This document shows, piece after piece, positions 56,761 to 64,000 of a stretch of 64,000 nt of DNA (positions within the stretch are counted from its first letter, which is position 1; each line of letters opens with the position of its first letter). The position numbers were made by a program, and so were the translations under genes. Source of the stretch: Sphingomonas sp. ID1715. Its GTDB lineage: Bacteria > Pseudomonadota > Alphaproteobacteria > Sphingomonadales > Sphingomonadaceae. The notes under the pieces were generated by a model, which was not told the origin of the DNA, searched no databases, and saw nothing but the letters and a program-made list of their open reading frames with translations. Location: assembly GCF_013044515.1 (NCBI RefSeq), contig NZ_JABEPR010000007.1, positions 124,001 to 188,000 of the forward strand. Direction: 5' to 3'.

Positions 56761-58890
56761 ATGATTCGTGCGTCGATTGTGCGTTCCGGTCTGTCGTTGC
56801 TTGCCGTTTGCGCCGCGGGCGCGCTTGCCGCCCCGCCGCCTGCGCCCATCGAGCCGGTCACCGACGACTATTACGGCACCAAGATCACCGATCCCTATCG
56901 CTGGATGGAAAGCGGCAAGGATTCGCGCTGGATGCCGTGGTTGAAGTCGCAGGCGGATGCGACGCGGGCGACGTTCGAGTCTGTGCCGGGCCGCGCGGCG
57001 TTCCTGAAGGATGCCGAGGCGCTGTCGGGCGCGGTCACGACGGTGCAGAAAGTCGTTCAGGCGGGGCCGCACCGGCTGATCCAGCGGCGCGATGCCGGCG
57101 CGCAGGACACGGTGATTTACGTGCGGACCGGCAATGGCGCGGAACGGGTGCTGGTCGATCCCGCGAAGGTCGCCGGCGGCGACCAGGTGATCGACTGGTG
57201 GCAGGCTTCGCCCAAGGGCCGCTATGTCGCCGTGGGCCTGTCCAAGCGCGGCAGCGAGGCGTCGATCCTGCATATCGTCGACACCGCGACCGGGCAGCTG
57301 CTGCCGGATCGCATTCCCAACACCGATTTCGGCATTTTCGGCTGGCTGCCCGATGAGAGCGGCTTCACCTATCTGACCTTTGTCGGCGAGAAGGGCACGC
57401 CGACCTATTACGTCAACAACTCGGCGCGGCTGCACCGGCTCGGCGCGAGCGGGCCGGACGCCGTGCTGATCGATCGCGCCAAGCCGCCGGTGCCCCTGAC
57501 CGCGGACCAGTTCCAGGGCGTGTTCGTGTCGCCCGATTCCGATACGGCGCTGCTCGGCGTGTGGGACGGCCGCTCCGAACGCGCGGTCTATCGCGCCGAC
57601 CGCGAGAGCGTAGTCGCGGGCAAGGCAGGCTGGTCCCGCGTCGCCGACTTCGACGATCTGATCGTCGACGTGGCGCTGTCCGGCGACGCGCTGTGGCTGG
57701 TGTCGCGCAAGGATGACAGCAATGGCCGGCTACTGCTCACGTCCGCCAAGGCGCCGAGCCTGGCCGCCGCCAAGCCGATCGCCATTCCCGGCAACCCGGT
57801 GATCGAGAGCATCACCGCATCCAAGTCAGGAGCGATCCTGAAGACCCTGGAAGGGGGCAAGTCCGCGCTGTGGCGGGTCGGCCGCGACGGGGTTGCGCGG
57901 CGCATCGTCCTGCCGGTGTCGGGCACCGTGCGCTGGGTCGAGACCGATCTGGACTCGGACGGTGGCTTTGTAAGCCTTGGCGGCTGGTTCGCGCCGGCAC
58001 AGCCCTATCGGCTCGACGGCGACAGGCTGGTCGACCTGGGCCTGGTCAAAGCACCCGCCGCCCTCGATCCGACAAAGTACGAAGCGCGCGAGCTGATCGC
58101 GACGGCGCGTGACGGTACCAAGGTTCCGTACACGGTGCTGGCGCGCAAGGGGCTGGTAACGAACGGCCGCAATCCGCTGATCATCGAGGCCTATGGCAGC
58201 TACGGCTATTCGATGACGCCGGCCTATCGCAGCCAGATGATCCCGTTTCTCGACCGCGGCGGCGTCTATGTCGAGGCGAGCGTCCGCGGCGGCGGCGAGT
58301 TCGGCCGCAAATGGCATTATGCCGGCAAGGCGGAGACAAAGGCGAACACCTGGCGCGACGCGATCGATGTGGCGGAGGAACTGGTCCGCACCAAGCTCAC
58401 CAGCCCTGAATATATGACGATTCTCGGTACGTCGGCGGGCGGCGTGATGGTCGGGCAGGCGGTCAACGAGCGGCCGGACCTGTTCACCGGCGCGGTCGCC
58501 AATGTCGGCTTCATGAACCCGATCCGCTATGTCTCGGAGCAGAATTTCGCCGACATCCAGGAATGGGGCGGGCCGATCACCGACGCCAGGACGTTCAAGA
58601 TCATGTACGATCTCGACGCCTATGAGCATGTGAAGCCGGGCACGCGCTATCCGGCGACCCTGGTCGTCAGCGGCATCAACGATCCGCGCGCGGCGACCTT
58701 CCACGGCGCCAAATATGCGGCGAAGCTGGCAGCCTCGACGACCAGCGGCGAGCCGGTGCTGCTGCGCATCGACTTCGACGCCGGACACGGCATCGGATCG
58801 ACCCGCAGCCAGCTCGATCAGGTATGGACCGACATCTTCAGCTTCGCGCTGTGGCAGGCGGGCCGGTCGGAGTTCGCGCCCAAGCCGTAG
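56761..58890 (+). CDS. Exported prolyl oligopeptidase family serine peptidase (S9)
   Basis: A 709-residue peptidase. It has a signal peptide (SGLSLLAVCAAGALAA), a beta-propeller region beginning DDYYGTKITDPYRWMES, and a C-terminal alpha/beta hydrolase domain. The nucleophile Ser is in ILGTSAGGVMVGQA (about 559), the Asp in SGINDPRAATF (about 642) and the His in DAGHGIGS (about 680). It cleaves short peptides after Pro in the periplasm (family inference). GGGGAGAG precedes the ATG. Confidence 0.92.
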   Translation: MIRASIVRSGLSLLAVCAAGALAAPPPAPIEPVTDDYYGTKITDPYRWMESGKDSRWMPWLKSQADATRATFESVPGRAAFLKDAEALSGAVTTVQKVVQAGPHRLIQRRDAGAQDTVIYVRTGNGAERVLVDPAKVAGGDQVIDWWQASPKGRYVAVGLSKRGSEASILHIVDTATGQLLPDRIPNTDFGIFGWLPDESGFTYLTFVGEKGTPTYYVNNSARLHRLGASGPDAVLIDRAKPPVPLTADQFQGVFVSPDSDTALLGVWDGRSERAVYRADRESVVAGKAGWSRVADFDDLIVDVALSGDALWLVSRKDDSNGRLLLTSAKAPSLAAAKPIAIPGNPVIESITASKSGAILKTLEGGKSALWRVGRDGVARRIVLPVSGTVRWVETDLDSDGGFVSLGGWFAPAQPYRLDGDRLVDLGLVKAPAALDPTKYEARELIATARDGTKVPYTVLARKGLVTNGRNPLIIEAYGSYGYSMTPAYRSQMIPFLDRGGVYVEASVRGGGEFGRKWHYAGKAETKANTWRDAIDVAEELVRTKLTSPEYMTILGTSAGGVMVGQAVNERPDLFTGAVANVGFMNPIRYVSEQNFADIQEWGGPITDARTFKIMYDLDAYEHVKPGTRYPATLVVSGINDPRAATFHGAKYAAKLAASTTSGEPVLLRIDFDAGHGIGSTRSQLDQVWTDIFSFALWQAGRSEFAPKP

Positions 58891-58894
58891 GCGG

Positions 58895-60457
58895 TCACAT
58901 CTCCATCGCATGATGCTCGTCGGCCGCGGGGCGCCCGCGCGGCCGGCGAAGCAGCAGCACCAGTGGCACCGCGCATAGCGTGACGATCGCCATCAACTTG
59001 AAGTCGTCCAGATAGGCGATCATCAGCGCCTGCCGATTGACCTCGGCGTCGAGCATGGCGAGTGCGGTGTCGCCGAACGTGCCGAGCCGCTGCGCCTGGC
59101 TCGGGTCCATGGCTGGCAGGTTGAACGAGGTGACGTTGCCGGCGATGTCGCTGTGGCTGGTCTGCAGGTTGCGGCCGAGGAAGGTTGTCACCACGGAGAT
59201 TCCCGCCGACGCACCGATCGAACGGAAGAGGTTGAGCAGGCTGGCGCCGTCGGTGCGGTATTTCGGGTCCAGCGTGCCGAAGGCGGTGAGGTTCAGTGGC
59301 AGAAAGACGAGGCCCATGCCGAGCCCCTGCAGCGCGCCGCTGATGATGATCCAGGTGCGGTCCATGCCGAGCGACCAGCTCGTCATCTCCCAGAGCGACA
59401 ATGCGGCGAGTGTCATGCCGGTGCCGACCAGCCAGCGGGGATCGACCTTGCCCATCAGCTTGCCGGCGACCGTCATCGTCACCAGCACGCCCACGCCGCG
59501 CGGCGCGAGCAGCGCGCCGGCGTCGACCACCGAATAATTCCAGATGCGCTGTAGCATCGGCGGCAACAGCGCCATCGTCGCGAACATGATGACGCCGATC
59601 ACGACCATGAAGAAGAGGCCGGTCGCCATGTTGCGGTTCGTGAGCAGCGCCCTTTCGAACATCGGCGCCTTGCCCGTGAACATGTGCACGCCAAACATCC
59701 AGGCCGCGCCGAGCGCAATGGCGGCTTCGATGCGGATCTCCCAGCTGTCGAACCAGTCCGCCTGCTGGCCGCGATCGAGCATGATCTGGAAGGACGCGAC
59801 GGCAAGCGCGAGCAGCGAGAAGCCGAACAGATCGAACCGGCGGGGACGCAGCGGCTTGGCGGGCAGCAAGGCCCACATGACCGCCAAGGTGACGATGCCG
59901 AACGGCACGTTCACGTAAAAGCACCAGCGCCAGTCGAAATTGTCGGTCAGCCAGCCGCCCAGCACCGGTCCGAGGATCGGCCCGATAATGATGCCCTGGC
60001 CCCAGATGGTCATCGCCCGCACCTGTTTGGACGGCGGGTTGATGTCCATCATCACGGTCTGGGAGAGCGGATTGATGAACGCGGCGCTGATCCCCTGCAG
60101 CACGCGAAAGGCAACCATTTCCTCCAGGCTTGTCGCGGTGCCGCATAGCATCGAGGCGAGCACGAAGCCGGCAACCGCGGCCAGGAAGAGGTTGCGCGAG
60201 CCGACCCGGTCCGACAGCCAGCCGGTGATCGGAATCGCGATCGCGGACGCGACGATATAGCTGGTCAGCACCCAGGTGATCGTGTCGGCGGTGGCGCCGA
60301 GCGCCGTCTGCATGTGCGGCAGCGCGACATTGGCGATCGTGGTGTCGAGAATCTGCATCACCGTCGCCATCATCACGGCGATGGTGAGCAGCGTCTTCTG
60401 TTCGACGGGCGTGGCGGCGATGTCTGCCGCCGGCCCGCTAGCGGCCGTTGCGGACAT
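58895..60457 (-). CDS. emrB: DHA2 family multidrug efflux permease (EmrB-like)
   Basis: A 520-residue MFS transporter with 14 predicted helices. It has the DHA2 motif LDTTIANVALPHMQTALGA (about 37-55), WVLTSYIVASAIAIPITGWL and motif C-like GPILGPVLGGWLTDNFDWRW (about 155-174). It works with the adjacent membrane fusion protein and an outer-membrane channel. The ATG overlaps the emrA stop by 20 bases. Confidence 0.9.
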   Translation of the reverse strand: MSATAASGPAADIAATPVEQKTLLTIAVMMATVMQILDTTIANVALPHMQTALGATADTITWVLTSYIVASAIAIPITGWLSDRVGSRNLFLAAVAGFVLASMLCGTATSLEEMVAFRVLQGISAAFINPLSQTVMMDINPPSKQVRAMTIWGQGIIIGPILGPVLGGWLTDNFDWRWCFYVNVPFGIVTLAVMWALLPAKPLRPRRFDLFGFSLLALAVASFQIMLDRGQQADWFDSWEIRIEAAIALGAAWMFGVHMFTGKAPMFERALLTNRNMATGLFFMVVIGVIMFATMALLPPMLQRIWNYSVVDAGALLAPRGVGVLVTMTVAGKLMGKVDPRWLVGTGMTLAALSLWEMTSWSLGMDRTWIIISGALQGLGMGLVFLPLNLTAFGTLDPKYRTDGASLLNLFRSIGASAGISVVTTFLGRNLQTSHSDIAGNVTSFNLPAMDPSQAQRLGTFGDTALAMLDAEVNRQALMIAYLDDFKLMAIVTLCAVPLVLLLRRPRGRPAADEHHAMEM

Positions 60458-61508
60458 CGACCTTCACATTGGCGCTGAGGCCTGCGATCAGCGGCCGCGG
60501 CGAAGCCTCGTCGATCGCGATTCGCACCGGCACGCGCTGGGTCACCTTCACCCAATTGCCGTTCGCATTCTGCGCCGGCAGCACCGAGAATTCAGAGCCG
60601 GTGCCGGCGCCGAAGCTCATCACATGGCCCTTCAGCCTCAGCCCGTCATAGGCGTCGATCTCAAGCTGGGCGGGCTGGCCGACGCGCACCTTGTTCAGCT
60701 GGGTTTCCTTAAAGTTCGCTTCGACCCAGGCGCGGTCGCCGACGACGATGCTGAGCGCGGGCAGGCCTTGGACGATCTGGTTGCCGACCTGCAGCCGATC
60801 CGCCTGGCTGACCGTGCCGGAGGTTGGCGCACGGACGGTGGTGCGCTCGAGATTGAGCAGGGCCTGGTCGAGCTGGGCGCGCGCGGCGGCGATCGCCGGA
60901 TTGACGCCCGGCACCGCCGCACCGGTCTGCAGTCGTGCGCGGGCTTCGGCGGCCTGGGCCTGAGCGTTCTGCAGCTGCACCCGCGCCTGCTGCAGCGCGT
61001 GCTGCGAGTTGAGGTAGGAGGCGCGGGTGGTGAAGCCGCGCGCCATCAGCGCCGACTGACGGGCGAAATCCTCCTGCGCCGCCTGAATGGCGATGCGCGC
61101 GCCTTCGATATCGGCGCCCTTGCCCTGATATTCGGTCTGCAGCGTCTGCACCTGCACCTGCGCATTGGCGAGCGCCGCCCGCGCCTGTTCAACGGCGATC
61201 TGATAAGGTGCCGGATCGATGCGGAACAGCACGTCGCCCTTGTTCACATGGGCGTTTTCGGCAGCGCGCACCTCGACGATACGGCCGCCGACATCTGCCG
61301 ACACCGACACCTTGTCCTGCTGAACATAGGCATTGTCGGTCGACACGAACCGGCCGGAAGTCAGCCAAAGATAGGCCCCGACCGCGACGATGATAAGCGG
61401 CACGGAGACGAGCGCGACCAGTCGGCCCCAGCGGCGCTTCGGCCTTTCAGCGACCATCAGGGTCGCGAGTTCCGTATCGGCGATGATCGGGCGGTCGGCG
61501 TCAGCCAT
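60438..61508 (-). CDS. emrA: Membrane fusion protein of EmrA/HlyD type
   Basis: A periplasmic adaptor of 356 residues. A cytoplasmic start (MADADRPIIADTELATL) precedes one transmembrane helix (LVALVSVPLIIVAVGAYLWL), a lipoyl-like half (FVSTDNAYVQQDKVSVSADV), a long alpha-hairpin (about 100-200) and the second half with GVNPAIAAARAQLDQALLNL and RAPTSGTVSQADRLQVG. Its start overlaps the marR stop by 8 bases, so the three genes form one operon. Confidence 0.9.
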   Translation of the reverse strand: MADADRPIIADTELATLMVAERPKRRWGRLVALVSVPLIIVAVGAYLWLTSGRFVSTDNAYVQQDKVSVSADVGGRIVEVRAAENAHVNKGDVLFRIDPAPYQIAVEQARAALANAQVQVQTLQTEYQGKGADIEGARIAIQAAQEDFARQSALMARGFTTRASYLNSQHALQQARVQLQNAQAQAAEARARLQTGAAVPGVNPAIAAARAQLDQALLNLERTTVRAPTSGTVSQADRLQVGNQIVQGLPALSIVVGDRAWVEANFKETQLNKVRVGQPAQLEIDAYDGLRLKGHVMSFGAGTGSEFSVLPAQNANGNWVKVTQRVPVRIAIDEASPRPLIAGLSANVKVDVRNGR

Positions 61509-61950
61509 GAGCAGTCTTTCGTTCGTTTCGTTCGGCGGCAACCAGATTGTCCCGCATGCGGCCAAGCAGCTCGGCCAAATGCGCTCGCTCGCCTTCGTCC
61601 ATGCCCGCCAAAACCTCGTCGAGCAGGCTGTCGGCAAGCAAACGCAATCGAGCGATGATCGGGTGCGCGGCTTCGCTCAGATAGATGCGCCAGGCGCGGC
61701 GATCGGCTGGGTCGGGCCGGCGCTCGACGAGCCCGGCCGCCGACAATTTGTCGACCAGCCGACAAAGCGTGATCGGCTCGATATCAAGCAGTTCGGCGAG
61801 CTGCCCCTGGTTGGCGCCTTCATTGCGCGAGAGAGTGGTGAGCATCCGCCATTGCGTCCGCGTCACGCCGATTTCCCGCGCACGGACGTCGAAAGCGCGG
61901 CGGAGCAGCCGCGACACGTCTCCGGTGAGGAACCCAATCTGGTCGGCCAT
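61501..61950 (-). CDS. MarR family repressor of the efflux operon
   Basis: A 149-residue winged-helix regulator with recognition region GQLAELLDIEPITLCRLVDK (about 53-72) and wing RRPDPADRRAWRIYLSEAA (about 80-98). It is the first gene of the emrAB operon and divergent from the ROK kinase gene. The dyad at 61966-61978 is a candidate site. Confidence 0.85.
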   Translation of the reverse strand: MADQIGFLTGDVSRLLRRAFDVRAREIGVTRTQWRMLTTLSRNEGANQGQLAELLDIEPITLCRLVDKLSAAGLVERRPDPADRRAWRIYLSEAAHPIIARLRLLADSLLDEVLAGMDEGERAHLAELLGRMRDNLVAAERNERKTAHG

Positions 61951-61965
61951 AATGCAGATATATAG

Positions 61966-61978
61966 TAAGTGTTGCTTA
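61966..61978. promoter_or_regulatory. Short dyad between marR and ROK gene
   Basis: TAAG-TGTTG-CTTA in an AT-rich stretch 16 bases upstream of the marR ATG. A plausible but weak MarR operator. Confidence 0.35.
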
Positions 61979-62029
61979 GTTTTTCTAGGGGTGTTTGCTC
62001 CGCTTCGCCGGCTCGACTAGCGTGACCGA

Positions 62030-62920
62030 ATGGACGCTCTCCCGCTGCTGGCCGGTATCGAAATGGGAGGGACTAAGACGATCGTGGCCGTCGGTCACGA
62101 TCCGGCGGCGCCGCTGGCGGTCGAGCGGATGCCGACCCGGACGCCGGACGAGACGCTCGCGACCGCCGCAACGATCCTCGAAGCATGGGCGGAGCAACAT
62201 GGCTCAATCACGGCACTCGGCATTGGCGCGTTCGGCCCGGTGCGGCTGAATCGGGCTTCTCCTGATTGGGGGTGCATGCTGGCGACGCCCAAGCCGGGCT
62301 GGGCACATGCCGAAGTCGCACCCTTTTTCGAGCGGCGGCTCGGCTGCCCCGTCGTGATCGATACGGACGTGAATGCTGCAGCCCTCGCCGAGGCGCGATT
62401 CGGTGCAGCGCAAGGGTGCCGGCACGTCGCCTATGTGACGGTCGGAACGGGGATTGGCGGGGGGTTGTTGCTGAACGGGGCGCCGCATCATGGCGCCTTG
62501 CATGCCGAAATCGGTCACATGCTCCCGCGGCGCCATCCTGACGATCATTTTGCCGGCATCTGCCCCTATCATGGCGATTGCCTTGAAGGCCTGGCGAGCG
62601 GACCCGCGATCATGGCGCGCCTCGGCGCTCCGCTCGACAGCCTGGGCGAAGGGCACCCGTTTCGGCTGGTACTGGCCGATTATCTCGCGCAGCTCGCCAT
62701 GACCCTGCGCCTCGGCCTCAGTGTGCAGCGGGTCGTCATGGGCGGCGGCGTGCTGGCGCGGCTCGGCATCCTGGCCACGGTCAACGCCACGCTGCGCGAC
62801 AAGCTTGCAGGCTATCTGCCGGAAACGGGCAGCAGCGCGCCGTTCGTCGTGGCACCCGTGCTGGCCGATGCCGGGCTCCACGGCGCGCTGCTGCTCGCCC
62901 AGGACGATCAGGCCAAGTAA
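62030..62920 (+). CDS. ROK family sugar kinase (fructokinase-like)
   Basis: A 296-residue ATP-dependent hexokinase-fold enzyme. It has the phosphate loop GIEMGGTKTIVAVG (about 9-22), DTDVNAAALAEARFG (about 113), TVGTGIGGGLLLNG (about 134), and the ROK zinc motif with HAEIGHM followed by CPYHGDCLEGLASGPA (about 180-197). Similar to bacterial Mg/Zn fructokinases; the substrate is inferred. Confidence 0.88.
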   Translation: MDALPLLAGIEMGGTKTIVAVGHDPAAPLAVERMPTRTPDETLATAATILEAWAEQHGSITALGIGAFGPVRLNRASPDWGCMLATPKPGWAHAEVAPFFERRLGCPVVIDTDVNAAALAEARFGAAQGCRHVAYVTVGTGIGGGLLLNGAPHHGALHAEIGHMLPRRHPDDHFAGICPYHGDCLEGLASGPAIMARLGAPLDSLGEGHPFRLVLADYLAQLAMTLRLGLSVQRVVMGGGVLARLGILATVNATLRDKLAGYLPETGSSAPFVVAPVLADAGLHGALLLAQDDQAK

Positions 62921-62932
62921 GGCGCTCCTCTT

Positions 62933-63301
62933 TCAGTCATAATGGTAGACGAGTTTCAGGACCGCGATGCGCTCGGCGATCTGAAGACCGGCCTTGGCGC
63001 CGGACGCCCAGCGGACGGTGCCGAGCAGCAAGGGGCGGTCGCGCAACTTGATCAGCAGCGTCGACTCGGTGTCGACCGCAACCGGGCCCTCGATCCGCAT
63101 ACCCGTCTGCGAGATATCTCGTACGGTGACCGGAACCGGCGTCGCGACCAGCACGATGCTGGCCGGCAAATGCACGGTCTGACGCCGGTCGCGGATTTGA
63201 TGATGCTCGGCATAGCCGCTGTCGATGTCGTCGGTCAGTCCGAAAATGGCCAGGGCGTCTTCGAGATGGAAGCCGATCTTCCCGCCTCGGCACCATCGCA
63301 C
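62933..63301 (-). CDS. PilZ domain protein
   Basis: About 122 residues with a PilZ domain. The c-di-GMP-binding arginines are in IRDRRQTVHLPA (about 48-59) and the D-x-S-x-x-G motif in VRDISQTGMRI (about 70-80). The start is uncertain: a GTG at 63301 is used, but the frame stays open to 63430 through the tRNA-Cys fragment upstream, so a longer or different start is possible. No good ribosome-binding site is seen. Confidence 0.65.
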   Translation of the reverse strand: MRWCRGGKIGFHLEDALAIFGLTDDIDSGYAEHHQIRDRRQTVHLPASIVLVATPVPVTVRDISQTGMRIEGPVAVDTESTLLIKLRDRPLLLGTVRWASGAKAGLQIAERIAVLKLVYHYD

Positions 63302-63315
63302 GGTCGCGAAATAAT

Positions 63316-63356
63316 AGGATTTGCAGTCCTCTGCGTAACCACTCCGCCATCGGGCC
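63316..63356 (-). pseudogene. Truncated tRNA-Cys(GCA), 5' half only
   Basis: The minus strand reads GGCCCGATGGCGGAGTGGTT, then ACGC and AGGACTGCAAATCCT: acceptor 5' strand, D-arm and the full anticodon arm with anticodon GCA. No variable loop, T-arm (GGTTCGANTCC) or 3' acceptor strand (TCGGGCC) follows; the PilZ reading frame does. It is therefore a remnant, not a working tRNA. Confidence 0.75.
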
Positions 63357-63397
63357 AAGTACCTGAAACTAAACCGAAAACTTGTTACGCAACCGAA

Positions 63398-63429
63398 AAG
63401 TTCGCAGCAAGTTCGCAGAAAAGTTCGCA
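63398..63429. repeat. Three short direct repeats AAGTTCGCA
   Basis: Copies start at 63398, 63409 and 63421, spaced 11-12 bp, just beyond the tRNA-Cys remnant. They could be protein-binding sites or recombination remnants. Confidence 0.5.
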
Positions 63430-63542
63430 ATCGGTGTCGGGGCCCATAATCAGGGGTGCTGCGGATGGCAACTGAAGAGGGCGTTCCGCGGTGATTCGAT
63501 GCGCTGGGCGATCGTTGCCGGACGGGGCGAGTGCCAGCGCTG

Positions 63543-63680
63543 CTAACTCAGCACCAGGCGCACGAGAAACGCTATGCTGCTTGCCATCGCGAACAGCCCA
63601 AAGGCCACAAAGGCCGAAGCCAGCATCCTGGTGCTGAGCCGATCCGGGGTCCGGTCGTGATCCTCATGTTCGATCATCAT
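63543..63680 (-). CDS. Small membrane protein (45 residues)
   Basis: It encodes MMIEHEDHDRTPDRLSTRML followed by a hydrophobic helix (ASAFVAFGLFAMASSIAFLV) and a short basic end. A single-pass membrane protein of unknown function, 12 bases after the preceding small gene in the same direction. Confidence 0.5.
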   Translation of the reverse strand: MMIEHEDHDRTPDRLSTRMLASAFVAFGLFAMASSIAFLVRLVLS

Positions 63681-63692
63681 GGCGCAGCTATT

Positions 63693-63797
63693 CTATGCGA
63701 GCACCGCGGCGCCGCCGACCGTCAGCACGATCGCGACCGCAATGCCCACCCAGTATCCGCCGTGGAAGCTCCGGAAGGACGGGCGGCGAGCGGTCAT
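63693..63797 (-). CDS. Very small membrane protein (34 residues)
   Basis: It encodes MTARRPSFRSFHGGYWVGIA and a hydrophobic end (VAIVLTVGGAAVLA). Its ATG overlaps the stop of the SRAP gene (ATGA), which suggests translational coupling and supports it being real. Function unknown. Confidence 0.5.
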   Translation of the reverse strand: MTARRPSFRSFHGGYWVGIAVAIVLTVGGAAVLA

Positions 63798-64000
63798 GCC
63801 AGCATCATGAGCTGCGAAGGGTAGGGCGCGGCGAGCGCACAGGCGCTGTCATACTCGCCGGACAGCCATCCGTCGAAGTCCTCATCGTGCAGCACAACCG
63901 GCATGGCCTTGGGATGGATCGGCTTCACGATCTCGTTGGGCTCGCATGTGAGGAAAGCGAAGACGTTGCCACCGGGGGCTGGTCGCCAGACGCCGGCGAA
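63794..64000 (-). CDS. Second SRAP family protein (5' end beyond window)
   Basis: The last 68 codons of an SRAP gene: FAGVWRPAPGGNVFAFLTCE, then IVKPIHPKAMPVVLHDEDFD with the family's His-Pro-x-x-Met-Pro motif (active-site His), and a C-terminal APYPSQLMML. The catalytic Cys lies outside the window. It is a paralogue of the protein at 44685-45269 but of the more typical sequence type. Confidence 0.85.
   Translation of the reverse strand, partial: FAGVWRPAPGGNVFAFLTCEPNEIVKPIHPKAMPVVLHDEDFDGWLSGEYDSACALAAPYPSQLMMLA

Noticed and set aside
63316-63356. Complete tRNA-Cys gene
   Set aside because: The T-arm and 3' acceptor strand are absent, and no 3' half was found in the next 370 bases.
63398-63429. 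CRISPR-like array
   Set aside because: Repeats are only 9 bases with 2-3 base spacers; there are no spacers of CRISPR length and no cas genes.

Overview
The window is high-GC chromosomal DNA from an alphaproteobacterium, most likely a sphingomonad (Sphingomonadales). The reasons are a serine palmitoyltransferase gene beside a dedicated acyl carrier protein gene (sphingolipid synthesis), COQ9 and a cytochrome bc1 assembly chaperone, an RNase E with an acidic insertion, and many short palindromic repeats of the kind scattered through sphingomonad genomes. No rRNA, CRISPR array, transposase or integrase gene was found. The only tRNA signal is a truncated tRNA-Cys remnant.

Layout. 1-7 kb: 3' part of rne (cut by the window edge), a GNAT protein, a fatty acid desaturase and the LPS-export permeases lptG/lptF. 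6.5-11 kb: a lipid group (DUF2141 protein, diacylglycerol-kinase-like enzyme, Tam41-like nucleotidyltransferase) and a hybrid histidine kinase. 11-14.3 kb: spt, acp, a DUF5706 membrane protein and obg. 14.3-18.2 kb: TetR regulator with a divergent metal-hydrolase gene, a small membrane protein and a zinc alcohol dehydrogenase. 18.2-22.6 kb: tyrosine/homogentisate catabolism (marR, hpd, hmgA, FAH-family hydrolase, Rieske protein), with a perfect palindromic operator before hpd. 22.6-31.6 kb: CheB-like receiver, MATE pump, bamE, bc1 chaperone, DUF177, ssb, feoAB with a Fur-like box, coq9, PuuD-like and DMT membrane proteins. 31.6-39.6 kb: ene-reductase, P450, the riboflavin operon (ribD-ribE-ribBX-ribH), tonB and thyA. 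39.6-45.3 kb: aldo/keto reductase, folA, AMP ligase, OmpA-like protein, FemAB-like protein and SRAP peptidase.

About 45.3-49.6 kb is accessory. It holds a GIY-YIG gene broken by two 23-bp repeat insertions, a BRCT protein, and then an AT-richer block (about 46.95-49.55 kb) with a frameshifted ParA-like ATPase, a Panacea/SocA-type antitoxin-domain protein and an unknown 236-residue partner. 49.6-62.9 kb returns to core genes: esterase, uvrA (with two in-frame repeat insertions), a membrane regulator that fuses KdpD-like sensor parts to a KdpE-like DNA-binding domain, the potassium transporter kup divergent from it, an S9 peptidase, an emrAB-marR efflux operon and a ROK sugar kinase. The last kilobase has a PilZ protein overlapping the tRNA-Cys fragment, two tiny membrane-protein genes and a second SRAP gene running off the window.

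The observations most worth following up are the KdpD/KdpE chimera facing kup with 11-bp-spaced direct repeats between them, the bacterial Tam41-like gene beside a lipid kinase, the single repeat units inserted cleanly into coding sequence, and the Panacea gene pair. Functions are read from sequence motifs only; no database search was run.
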